Positions 35,985-43,527 of a DNA stretch of 64,000 nucleotides are shown in pieces. The DNA comes from Butyrivibrio proteoclasticus P6B7. Lineage in GTDB: Bacteria > Bacillota > Clostridia > Lachnospirales > Lachnospiraceae. The notes below the pieces were generated by a model, which saw nothing but the letters and a program-made list of their open reading frames with translations, had not been told where the DNA came from and searched no databases. The DNA lies in assembly GCF_000622085.1 (NCBI RefSeq), contig NZ_JHWL01000002.1:277179-341178 (forward strand). Direction: 5' to 3'. The position numbers were made by a program, and so were the translations under genes. Position 1 is the first letter of the stretch. Every line of letters begins with the position of its first letter.

Positions 35985-38855
35985 TTACTTCTTATCATCT
36001 TCCTTAGGAAGCCAAGCTGTCTCCTTTGGAGTCTTCTTAACGAATGGTCTGCTAAAGAACTGCTTAGCACCGTTAGGAAGGATGTATTTAAGCTTCTCTT
36101 CTGCTGTTCTCATTGTAGAAGCATCTGGGTTATCCCTTGTAAGCTTAATAGCGTCGAATTCGCAACGTGTTGTGCAAAGTCCACATCCTACGCACTTATT
36201 AGGATCAACGATTGAAGCACCACATGAAAGACAACGTGAAGTCTCCTTCTTAACCTGTTCCTCAGTGAATACAAGCTTAGTATCACGGAATGTAAGCTTA
36301 CCGTCAGTATTCTTAAATCCAGGCTGCTGACGACCTACATGATCATAATCTCTAACAAGGATATCATCCTTATCAAGCTCGATGAAGAAGTTAGGATCAC
36401 GGCCAATTGTAAGTGAAGAATGAGGCTGTACGAATCTGTGAATAGACTCTGCTCCTTCTCTACCACATGCAATAGCGTCAATAGCAAATCTAGGGCCATA
36501 GAACATATCTCCACCAACAAAGATATCAGGTACTGTAGTCTGGAAAGTTACCTTATCAGCTACAGGTGCTGGTCCCTTAAACTCAACAGCATCATCCTTA
36601 AGAAGGTCGCCCCAGATAGTTGCCTGACCAACAGAAAGGATTACATTAGAGCAAGCAATCTCCATGGTCTCATTCTCATCATACTGAGGATTGAAACGTC
36701 CATCAGCATCCTTAACCTGAGTACACTTCTTGAAGATAATTCCCTTAACCTTACCATTCTCTGTAAGGATTTCCTTAGGGCCCCAGCCGCCTCTGAGTTC
36801 AATACCCTCAGATTCAGCAATCTCAATCTCTTCTGGAAGAGCTGGCATAATGTCACGAGTCTCAAGAGAAACCTGTGTAACCTTAGGAGATCCGCAACGA
36901 ATAGCTGTACGGCTTACGTCGATAGCAACGTTACCACCACCGATAACAACTGTATCGCCGTTAAGCTTGTAGCTCTCATCATCAATTACAGCATGAAGAA
37001 TATCAACGCCCTTGATAACGCCTTCAGCGTCCTCACCAGGAACATTTACGCCACGACCACCCTGACAGCCAATAGCGATATAAAATGCCTTATATCCCTG
37101 TTCACGAAGCTGTTTAAGGGTAATATCCTTACCAACCTCTACACCAAGACGAATATCTACACCAAGCTCTCTAAGAACATCAACCTCAGCTTCAACTACA
37201 TCTTTTTCCATTACAAAGGATGGAATACCATAAGTAACCATTCCGCCTGGTTTCTTGTTCTTATCGAACAATGTAGGCTTATATCCCTTAAGAGCAAGGT
37301 AATAAGCACAAGAAATACCAGCTGGGCCAGCACCGATAATAGCAACCTTCTCATCAAAGCCGCCACCGATCTTAGGAATAACCTTCTCAGGAATATATCT
37401 TGTCTCTGCCTTAAGGTCACGAACTGCTACGAACTTCTTAACCTCATCGATAGCAAGAGCCTGATCGATTGTTCCTCTTGTACATGCATCCTCACAACGT
37501 CTGTTACATACATAACCGCAGACAGCTGGAAGTGGATTGTACTTCTTAATAAGTGCAAGAGCTTCCTCATATCTGCCCTGAGCTGCCATCTTAAGATATC
37601 CCTGAACAGGAATATGAGCTGGGCAGGCAGTCTTACAAGGAGCTGTACCAGTCTTATGAGTATTGATACGGTTAATATCACGGTAGTCCTCAGTCCACAT
37701 ATCCTGTGACCAAGCCTTCTCAGTAGGAAGAGGCATCTTAGGATAAAGAACCTCACTTCCATCCTTCTTACAAAGCTTCTGTCCAAGAGTTGCAGCACCT
37801 GAAGGACAAACCTCAACGCATCGTCCACAAGCTACACAGTTATCCTTATCAACGTGAGCAACATATGCAGAACGTGACATGTTAGGAGTATTGAAAAGCT
37901 GTGAAGTACGAAGTGCGTAACATACATTTACATTACAGTTACAGATAGCGAAGATCTTGTGCTCACCATCAATGTTAGTGATCTGGTGTACAAATCCGTT
38001 ATCTTCAGCCTGCTTAAAGATCTCAAGAGCCTCTTCCTTAGTGATATAACGACCATCCTTCTGTGTCTCAACAACGTAGTCAGCCATATCACCAATAGCG
38101 ATACACCAGCCCTCTGGATCATCAGCACAGCCCTGTTCAAATGTCTTTCTTGATCTACGACATGAACATGGAGATGCTGCATATTTGCCTTCATAATAGT
38201 CAAGCCAATAAGAAATCTTCTCAAGGTTAATGGCCTCACCCTTCATATCAATGGCCTTCTCTACAGGAATAACGTGCATACCAACACCTGCACCGCCCAT
38301 AGGAACCATGTGTGTAAGACCTTCAAGAGGAATACGGCTCATTCTCTCAAAGAATGCACCTGCCTCTGGATGCTCCTCTAAAACCTTGTGGTTCATGTTA
38401 CCAAACTCAGCTGAACCAGGAACGTACATAGGAAGCACATACTGCTTCTCATGCTTCTCATTCTCATAGTTCCACTCGATTACGCCGTTGTAAGACATCT
38501 CATCAAGCTGTTTCTGAAGCTCTTCCTTAGTATACTCAGGACAAAGAGCTGCAATCTGCTCAAATGTCTTAGGTTTACGTTTCTCAAGCTTAAGGGCAAT
38601 CTCACACTGCTCATCAGTGATAAGATTATAAAGGCCCCAGTACTCTGGGCTTTCCTTAGTGATCTTTTCAATGCCAAGCTTGATGTTCTTCCTATCCGTT
38701 ACAGCCTTAGAAAATCTTGCCAGTGGCTCACGGAAAGGAGCATTCATATCCACGCTGTCCGGTATGATACCCGCTCTAGGATCCTGTTTGTTACGATTTG
38801 GGTCCAGTGAATACGGAGTATTCAAATCGTGCATATCAAATTGATTCTTATCCAT
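35985..38855 (-). CDS. Multi-Fe-S flavin-dependent NAD(P) oxidoreductase, GltD-like
   Basis: This 956-aa cytoplasmic fusion protein has, in order: a small winged-helix-like segment (about 80-120); an unusual Cys-rich domain (C230, C232, C243, C251, C305, C307, C312); a ferredoxin cluster CxxCxxCxxxCP (C340-C350); a GltD/NfnB-type domain with its Fe-S cysteines (C407, C411, C446, C450, C454, C458); an FAD site GAGPAG near 508-513; a second nucleotide site VVIGGGNVAID; and a C-terminal 4Fe-4S pair (CLSCG; CVGCGLCTTRC). It probably moves electrons between NAD(P)H, FAD and ferredoxin-type clusters. The substrate is unknown. It is the last gene of an operon with hypA and hypB. Confidence 0.85.
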   Translation of the reverse strand: MDKNQFDMHDLNTPYSLDPNRNKQDPRAGIIPDSVDMNAPFREPLARFSKAVTDRKNIKLGIEKITKESPEYWGLYNLITDEQCEIALKLEKRKPKTFEQIAALCPEYTKEELQKQLDEMSYNGVIEWNYENEKHEKQYVLPMYVPGSAEFGNMNHKVLEEHPEAGAFFERMSRIPLEGLTHMVPMGGAGVGMHVIPVEKAIDMKGEAINLEKISYWLDYYEGKYAASPCSCRRSRKTFEQGCADDPEGWCIAIGDMADYVVETQKDGRYITKEEALEIFKQAEDNGFVHQITNIDGEHKIFAICNCNVNVCYALRTSQLFNTPNMSRSAYVAHVDKDNCVACGRCVEVCPSGAATLGQKLCKKDGSEVLYPKMPLPTEKAWSQDMWTEDYRDINRINTHKTGTAPCKTACPAHIPVQGYLKMAAQGRYEEALALIKKYNPLPAVCGYVCNRRCEDACTRGTIDQALAIDEVKKFVAVRDLKAETRYIPEKVIPKIGGGFDEKVAIIGAGPAGISCAYYLALKGYKPTLFDKNKKPGGMVTYGIPSFVMEKDVVEAEVDVLRELGVDIRLGVEVGKDITLKQLREQGYKAFYIAIGCQGGRGVNVPGEDAEGVIKGVDILHAVIDDESYKLNGDTVVIGGGNVAIDVSRTAIRCGSPKVTQVSLETRDIMPALPEEIEIAESEGIELRGGWGPKEILTENGKVKGIIFKKCTQVKDADGRFNPQYDENETMEIACSNVILSVGQATIWGDLLKDDAVEFKGPAPVADKVTFQTTVPDIFVGGDMFYGPRFAIDAIACGREGAESIHRFVQPHSSLTIGRDPNFFIELDKDDILVRDYDHVGRQQPGFKNTDGKLTFRDTKLVFTEEQVKKETSRCLSCGASIVDPNKCVGCGLCTTRCEFDAIKLTRDNPDASTMRTAEEKLKYILPNGAKQFFSRPFVKKTPKETAWLPKEDDKK

Positions 38856-38882
38856 CTCTCTACCATCTTTCTTTTAAAATGT

Positions 38883-39227
38883 TTACGTTGCCGCTATCTC
38901 TTTAATTAAAAACTCGTTGCCTTTTAAGAGATATGTATGTACGCTGCCACAATTAGGGCAGGTCTTACCATGTGCTACAGTTTCGTATTCGCATTTACAG
39001 TCTTCGCAGTAAGATACTGCTGGAAGTGTCTCTATTATCAGTTCTGAGTCTTTCATAAGCTCAGTTCTGGCAGCAGCCCATTTCCAGGCATCTGTTAAAA
39101 GATGAGGAACAACTCCAGACACTTCTCCAAGCTGTATTGTTACAGAATGGATTTTTTCTATTTCATTTTCCTTGCCAACTTCTGTAAGATCGTCAATGAT
39201 GCGAAATACTACGCCTAATTCATGCAT
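38883..39227 (-). CDS. hypA: Nickel/zinc metallochaperone HypA
   Basis: HypA delivers nickel, with HypB, to NiFe hydrogenase precursors or other nickel enzymes. The 114-aa protein keeps the N-terminal nickel ligands M1-H2-E3 and the zinc site C74-x2-C77 / C90-x2-C93. It follows hypB after a 124-nt gap with a hairpin and precedes the oxidoreductase by 27 bases. No hydrogenase subunit and no hypCDEF are in the window. Confidence 0.93.
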   Translation of the reverse strand: MHELGVVFRIIDDLTEVGKENEIEKIHSVTIQLGEVSGVVPHLLTDAWKWAAARTELMKDSELIIETLPAVSYCEDCKCEYETVAHGKTCPNCGSVHTYLLKGNEFLIKEIAAT

Positions 39228-39294
39228 ATATTAAAACCTTCTTGATATTATTAAAAACTAATAAACAAATTATAGTTCCCTATAAGGTCACAAT

Positions 39295-39336
39295 AAGGCC
39301 AGGACGGTTAAAAACTACATATAATCGCCTGGCCTT
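39295..39336 (-). repeat. 9-bp inverted repeat between hypB and hypA
   Basis: AAGGCCAGG (39295-39303) and CCTGGCCTT (39328-39336) are perfect arms with a 24-nt loop. On the minus strand the T-tail is poor (ATTGTGA), so it may attenuate or process the message rather than end it. Confidence 0.6.
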
Positions 39337-39351
39337 AAACTTTAAGTCAAT

Positions 39352-40020
39352 TTACTTGATGCTCTCTTCAATTTGTTCTGATAACCAATCAGCCCATTCC
39401 TGCATTCCCTCACCTGTCTTAGCACAGATAGGAATGATCTTGGCCTTTGGATTACGCATAAGGATATATTCCTTACACTTTTCAAGATCAAAATCAAAGT
39501 ATGGCGCAACGTCCATCTTATTGATCAGAACAACATCGCAGATTGAGAACATAAGTGGGTACTTAAGAGGCTTATCATGTCCCTCAGGTACTGAAAGAAT
39601 CATTGCATTCTTGGTACTACCAGTATCAAATTCCGCTGGGCAAACAAGATTGCCGACATTCTCAAGGACTGCGAAGTCCACATCAGAAACATCAAGCTCT
39701 TTAATACCCTGTCTGGTCATATCAGCATCAAGATGGCACATACCACCTGTATGAAGCTGAATTGATTTAACGCCAGTAGCTGCAATTGTCTTAGCATCTA
39801 CATCAGAGTCAATGTCTGCTTCCATGACTCCGATTCTATATTTATCTTTAAGAAGTTCTATTGTACGAGTAAGTGTGGTTGTCTTGCCTGATCCCGGAGA
39901 TGACATCAGATTAAGTAAAAACGTCTTACTGTCCTTAAGTTCCTTCCTTAACTTGTCAGCATCCTGATCATTACTTTCAAAAATGCTTCTTTTAACCTCA
40001 ATTACTCTTACATTATCCAT
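39352..40020 (-). CDS. hypB: Nickel-handling GTPase HypB
   Basis: The 222-aa reading starts at ATG 40020, one base after the stop of the upstream DUF5692 gene (TAAAATG); a GTG four codons earlier would overlap it. It has the SIMIBI-class P-loop SPGSGKTT at 41-48 and the metal site C95-H96 in TGGMCHLDADM used for nickel or zinc binding. The His-rich N-terminal storage tail of some HypBs is absent. With HypA it inserts nickel using GTP hydrolysis. Confidence 0.94.
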   Translation of the reverse strand: MDNVRVIEVKRSIFESNDQDADKLRKELKDSKTFLLNLMSSPGSGKTTTLTRTIELLKDKYRIGVMEADIDSDVDAKTIAATGVKSIQLHTGGMCHLDADMTRQGIKELDVSDVDFAVLENVGNLVCPAEFDTGSTKNAMILSVPEGHDKPLKYPLMFSICDVVLINKMDVAPYFDFDLEKCKEYILMRNPKAKIIPICAKTGEGMQEWADWLSEQIEESIK

Positions 40021-40021
40021 T

Positions 40022-41146
40022 TTACTCTGCACGCTCCATAGCTAATTTGTGGTCCTTAGTATCTGCGAATACATCGTTAGAATAAGGACTCTTTCCAAGT
40101 TTAACTGCTCTCTTGATGATCTCAGCTATACAAATAACGTTGATTGCAATTGACATAATAGCAACAAATCCCTGCATTCTAGGATCAGCTGTTATGCCAA
40201 GAGAAGCGATTGCTTCATTAGCAGCTGCTGTCTTACCTTGGCTGTTACTATAGAGTGCGATAGCCTTCTCATAAAGCATAGCTGTAGTAACGCCGCCCTC
40301 TGTAGCTCCGCCATAAACTGAAGGAAGAGCTGCTGCAAACTTACTTGTAAGCTGGAATCCTGGAACAACCTGTGCGAACATACACCAGATTGCAAGTGTA
40401 TTAGCACGGTTCTGAATCCATGCACCCTTGTTCCAAAATGCGTTAGCAAATGTAGGAGCAAGAAGAAGTGCTACACCACAATACCATGAATGAGTAGGAA
40501 GATTCAAGTATGTGTACTCAAAATTCCAAACATCATATGCAAGAATGAACCAAACTGTCATGTCTGGCCAAAGCATATCAGCATGGTTCTTGTCCTTTGA
40601 AGAATAAAGATTGATACATCCTGTCATACAGAAGATGTTAACGAGACCTGCAAGGGCGTTAACAACATTCCACCATCCACCATAAAGGAATACACCTTCG
40701 TTAGATGCCCACCAAGCACCCTTAAGGTTGCCTGTGATTGAATAAGCAGCCCAAGCTGACTCAAGATCAGATACCATAGCAATAACAATGTTAGCTGCTA
40801 CGATAGCCCATGGGAACCACTTAAACCATTTTTCTTTACCAATGCCCCATTTGTACTTGATCATCATGAAGCCTACGCAGCCGATATCAGCAGCATAAAG
40901 CTTAAAGTAATGGAACCATCCATCCATGTAAGCCACAGTAGGATTAGGATTGCCACCAAAATCAAATACATGGAAATGTGCAAGAATGAAATAAACTGTT
41001 AATGCTGTAGGAATGAGAACGAATACAAGAATTCCACCCCATTTAGTCCTACGACCGATCTCGTTCATAAGAATAAGACCGCAGAATACCAGAACCCAAC
41101 CAATTAGCTGCATAGAAGCATGTTCACTATAAAGTTGGAATAGCAT
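40022..41146 (-). CDS. DUF5692 multi-pass membrane protein
   Basis: This 374-aa, very hydrophobic protein has about nine predicted membrane helices and many Trp/Tyr/Asn residues in loops (for example KGAWWASNEGVFLYGGWWNVVNA). I recognise it only as the DUF5692 family, which has no established function. It is the promoter-proximal gene of the operon with hypB and hypA, with a consensus AGGAGG before ATG 41146. A link to nickel transport or to a membrane partner of the oxidoreductase is inference from this context. No classical NiCoT motif (HxxxxDH) was seen. Confidence 0.75.
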   Translation of the reverse strand: MLFQLYSEHASMQLIGWVLVFCGLILMNEIGRRTKWGGILVFVLIPTALTVYFILAHFHVFDFGGNPNPTVAYMDGWFHYFKLYAADIGCVGFMMIKYKWGIGKEKWFKWFPWAIVAANIVIAMVSDLESAWAAYSITGNLKGAWWASNEGVFLYGGWWNVVNALAGLVNIFCMTGCINLYSSKDKNHADMLWPDMTVWFILAYDVWNFEYTYLNLPTHSWYCGVALLLAPTFANAFWNKGAWIQNRANTLAIWCMFAQVVPGFQLTSKFAAALPSVYGGATEGGVTTAMLYEKAIALYSNSQGKTAAANEAIASLGITADPRMQGFVAIMSIAINVICIAEIIKRAVKLGKSPYSNDVFADTKDHKLAMERAE

Positions 41147-41162
41147 AAAGAACCTCCTTTTG

Positions 41163-41185
41163 TAACTATGCTCTAGGCATAGTTA
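41163..41185. promoter_or_regulatory. Perfect palindrome in the DUF5692 leader, candidate operator
   Basis: TAACTATGC-TCTAG-GCATAGTTA is a perfect 9-bp inverted repeat with a 5-nt centre. It lies between the start point predicted from the promoter at 41205-41233 and the AGGAGG site of the DUF5692 gene. It does not match the NikR operator patterns I know. It may be a repressor site or a leader hairpin controlling the nickel-chaperone operon. Confidence 0.55.
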
Positions 41186-41204
41186 TCCCTTATATTTTGT
41201 ATGT

Positions 41205-41233
41205 ATTATAGCATATTGCACAAATTCACACAA
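41205..41233 (-). promoter_or_regulatory. SigmaA promoter of the DUF5692-hyp operon
   Basis: TTGTGT (41228-41233), 17 nt, TATAAT (41205-41210) on the minus strand. It is a near-consensus promoter about 60 nt upstream of the gene. Confidence 0.75.
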
Positions 41234-41277
41234 ATATCCCAAGAATTATTGGTAAATGTGGGGCACGGAAGTCTTGG

Positions 41278-41298
41278 AAACCAGTTTCCATCTGGTTT
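41278..41298 (-). terminator. Weak hairpin after hemZ
   Basis: AAACCAG / CTGGTTT with a 7-nt loop lies 16 bases beyond the hemZ stop on the minus strand. No T-run follows, so termination here is doubtful. Confidence 0.35.
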
Positions 41299-41313
41299 CG
41301 CAGGGATTTAGTT

Positions 41314-42849
41314 TTATTCGAAAAGGCGTCTTTTTCTATCTATCATCTCGTCAATCTGATCCATGTAAAGTTTGACATCCTTAACGTTGTCACAACGCTC
41401 TATACGGCCATCGTAGCCATATACACGCTTAGTTACAGTACCTGCTCCAAGGGCAATAATGGACTGAACTTCTTCATTGATTAAAATATTATAAATTCCT
41501 GCTTTATCAGGTTTTGCATATCCGGTGTTCTCAAAGTTTCCACTGATGTTTTTCTGCCTGTAAAGATAATATGGCACCAAACCCATATTTTTAGCGCCTT
41601 CCGAGGCAATTCTCATCATTTCTTCAGTATTATTTATAACATCAGCTCCCTTTAAGCTGATCTCACCCTTTAGCTCTTTTTCATGAAGGATCTCTGCAAG
41701 CCTTGAACCACGCTTAATTGCTAAGGAATGAACTGTCAGATCATCCGGAGCAAGCTCTGCAATCCGCTCCATAGTATAAGCCACGTCCTTACTGGTCTCT
41801 AAAGGAAGTCCAAGAATGATATCCATGTTGATATTGTCAAAGCCCTCTTCCCTGGCCATCTTATAAGAATCCACGAACTCCGCAACTGTATGGCGCCTTC
41901 CGATAAGCTTTAAGGTCTCATCCTTCATGGTCTGAGGGTTAACTGAGATTCTGGATACACCCATCTTCTTCATGGTACGAAGCTTATCCCTTGTTATGGA
42001 ATCTGGCCTTCCGGACTCCACAGTAAACTCCTTAACATGAGACATATCAAGCTTCTCATTCATATATCCAATAAGGCGTTCCATCTGGTGAGGCTCTAAA
42101 GTTGTAGGAGTACCGCCGCCAATATAGACTGTATCCAGTGTCTTTCCAGCAAATTCACTGGCTACATAATCAATCTCTTTTTCCAGACAAGAAATGTAGT
42201 CATCTACAATGTTCTTGAACGCTCCTATTGGATAAGAGGTAAAAGAGCAATATAGACAGGTAGTTGGACAGAAAGGAATTCCAAGATATAAGCTATAGCC
42301 GTTCTCATAGTCTATGCTCTTAAGGATTTCCTTCTCATGTCTTGCAATTCTGGTACTTACATCAATCTTCTCATCGCTGACAAAATAGGTATTCTTCATG
42401 AAATCATATATTTCTTCATCGCTTTTGCCCTTATCAACAAGATTCATGGCGATTCTTGTAGGGCGAATACCTGTCAGATTGCCCCAAGGCAGGTCTTTTC
42501 CTGTTTCCTTGGAAAGTGCGCGGTAGATAAGCTTCTTAAGGGCATTCTTACAGGTGTCCACAGAAGCGCCACTGGTAGAAGCGCTATTCTTCTTGCCATC
42601 TTCGCTATCACAAAATTGAGCCTGAAAAAGAGCTGTCTCATCTCCCCTTATCAGACTCATTTCGATGATGCCTTCCAATCTGGAATCATCCTGATATTTA
42701 TAATTAACAATGTAGTAGTCAGTTAGATCGGTACTGATCTCCCCATCAGCCGTGATCGTAACCTTCACATCCTCTGAAGGATAAAAGGCCTTGAACAACG
42801 AGTGAATATCGTACTGATATCTGTCTTCATTTAAAAAGATCTGTCTCAT
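41314..42849 (-). CDS. hemZ: HemZ-type radical SAM coproporphyrinogen dehydrogenase
   Basis: This 511-aa radical SAM protein has a non-conserved N-terminal region (about 1-160) and the cluster motif C194-x3-C198-x2-C201, followed by the HemN/HemZ features YIGGGTPTTLEPHQM and RISVNPQTM. HemZ-type proteins are linked to oxygen-independent haem or porphyrin synthesis, but many HemN-like proteins have other roles, and no other haem gene is present here. It is the last gene of apt-relA-MBL-hemZ. Confidence 0.85.
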   Translation of the reverse strand: MRQIFLNEDRYQYDIHSLFKAFYPSEDVKVTITADGEISTDLTDYYIVNYKYQDDSRLEGIIEMSLIRGDETALFQAQFCDSEDGKKNSASTSGASVDTCKNALKKLIYRALSKETGKDLPWGNLTGIRPTRIAMNLVDKGKSDEEIYDFMKNTYFVSDEKIDVSTRIARHEKEILKSIDYENGYSLYLGIPFCPTTCLYCSFTSYPIGAFKNIVDDYISCLEKEIDYVASEFAGKTLDTVYIGGGTPTTLEPHQMERLIGYMNEKLDMSHVKEFTVESGRPDSITRDKLRTMKKMGVSRISVNPQTMKDETLKLIGRRHTVAEFVDSYKMAREEGFDNINMDIILGLPLETSKDVAYTMERIAELAPDDLTVHSLAIKRGSRLAEILHEKELKGEISLKGADVINNTEEMMRIASEGAKNMGLVPYYLYRQKNISGNFENTGYAKPDKAGIYNILINEEVQSIIALGAGTVTKRVYGYDGRIERCDNVKDVKLYMDQIDEMIDRKRRLFE

Positions 42850-42867
42850 TATTTTTCCTTTACTAAA

Positions 42868-43527
42868 TCAGATAACATATCTGTTATAAATCTTCTCGTG
42901 ACCAATAGTGGTCACTCCGCCATGTCCCGGATAAACAATTGTATCATCAGGAAGAACAAATAGTCTCTCCTTGATAGAGCGCATAAGCTCGCTGGTGGAG
43001 CTTGTTGGAAAATCTGTTCTTCCAACTGACTCCTCAAAAAGCGTATCGCCGCTTATGAGAATACCATCATCTTCAAAGTAATAACAACATCCTCCAGATG
43101 TGTGGCCAGGTGTGGCAATCAGCTTACAAGATAAGCCTGCAGCCTCAATAATGTCACCATCCCTATAATAGCCATCTGCCTTAACCTTGCCAACGCGGCA
43201 GCCAAAGTAGTCGCCTAGGTTAAGATAAGGGTCGCTTAGCATTGCCATCTCTTTTTCATGGCAATACAATTTGGCGCCGGAAAGCTTTTTAAGCTCTTCG
43301 GCACCCGCTATGTGATCGAAATGTCCATGGGTTAAAAGGATTATATCAATCACAAAATTCTTTTCAGTTAATTTATCATAGATAAGCTTACCTCTGTCAG
43401 CCGGGTCAAAAAAGATCACATGAACCTTGCCATCTTCATCAACGCGATTCTCATCAAATACGTAGAAACAGTTAGTTCCTACCATTCCAAGAATCATTCC
43501 GCCGACCTGAACACTCTTATCGCTCAT
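42868..43527 (-). CDS. Metallo-beta-lactamase-fold hydrolase (glyoxalase II-like)
   Basis: The 219-aa protein has the binuclear zinc motif HxHxDH at H67-H69-D71-H72 and later ligands (ATPGHTSGG, ISGDTLFEESVGRTD, YPGHG). It belongs to the small hydrolases often found beside relA in Firmicutes; the substrate is not known, and thioester hydrolysis is plausible. Its ATG overlaps the relA stop (TAATG), so they are coupled. Confidence 0.88.
   Translation of the reverse strand: MSDKSVQVGGMILGMVGTNCFYVFDENRVDEDGKVHVIFFDPADRGKLIYDKLTEKNFVIDIILLTHGHFDHIAGAEELKKLSGAKLYCHEKEMAMLSDPYLNLGDYFGCRVGKVKADGYYRDGDIIEAAGLSCKLIATPGHTSGGCCYYFEDDGILISGDTLFEESVGRTDFPTSSTSELMRSIKERLFVLPDDTIVYPGHGGVTTIGHEKIYNRYVI

Noticed and set aside
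36420..37709. Long plus-strand open frame (429 codons) antisense to the oxidoreductase
   Set aside because: It is a shadow of the codon usage of the minus-strand gene, whose many cysteines and nucleotide-binding motifs are unmistakable; no ribosome site or protein family fits the antisense reading.
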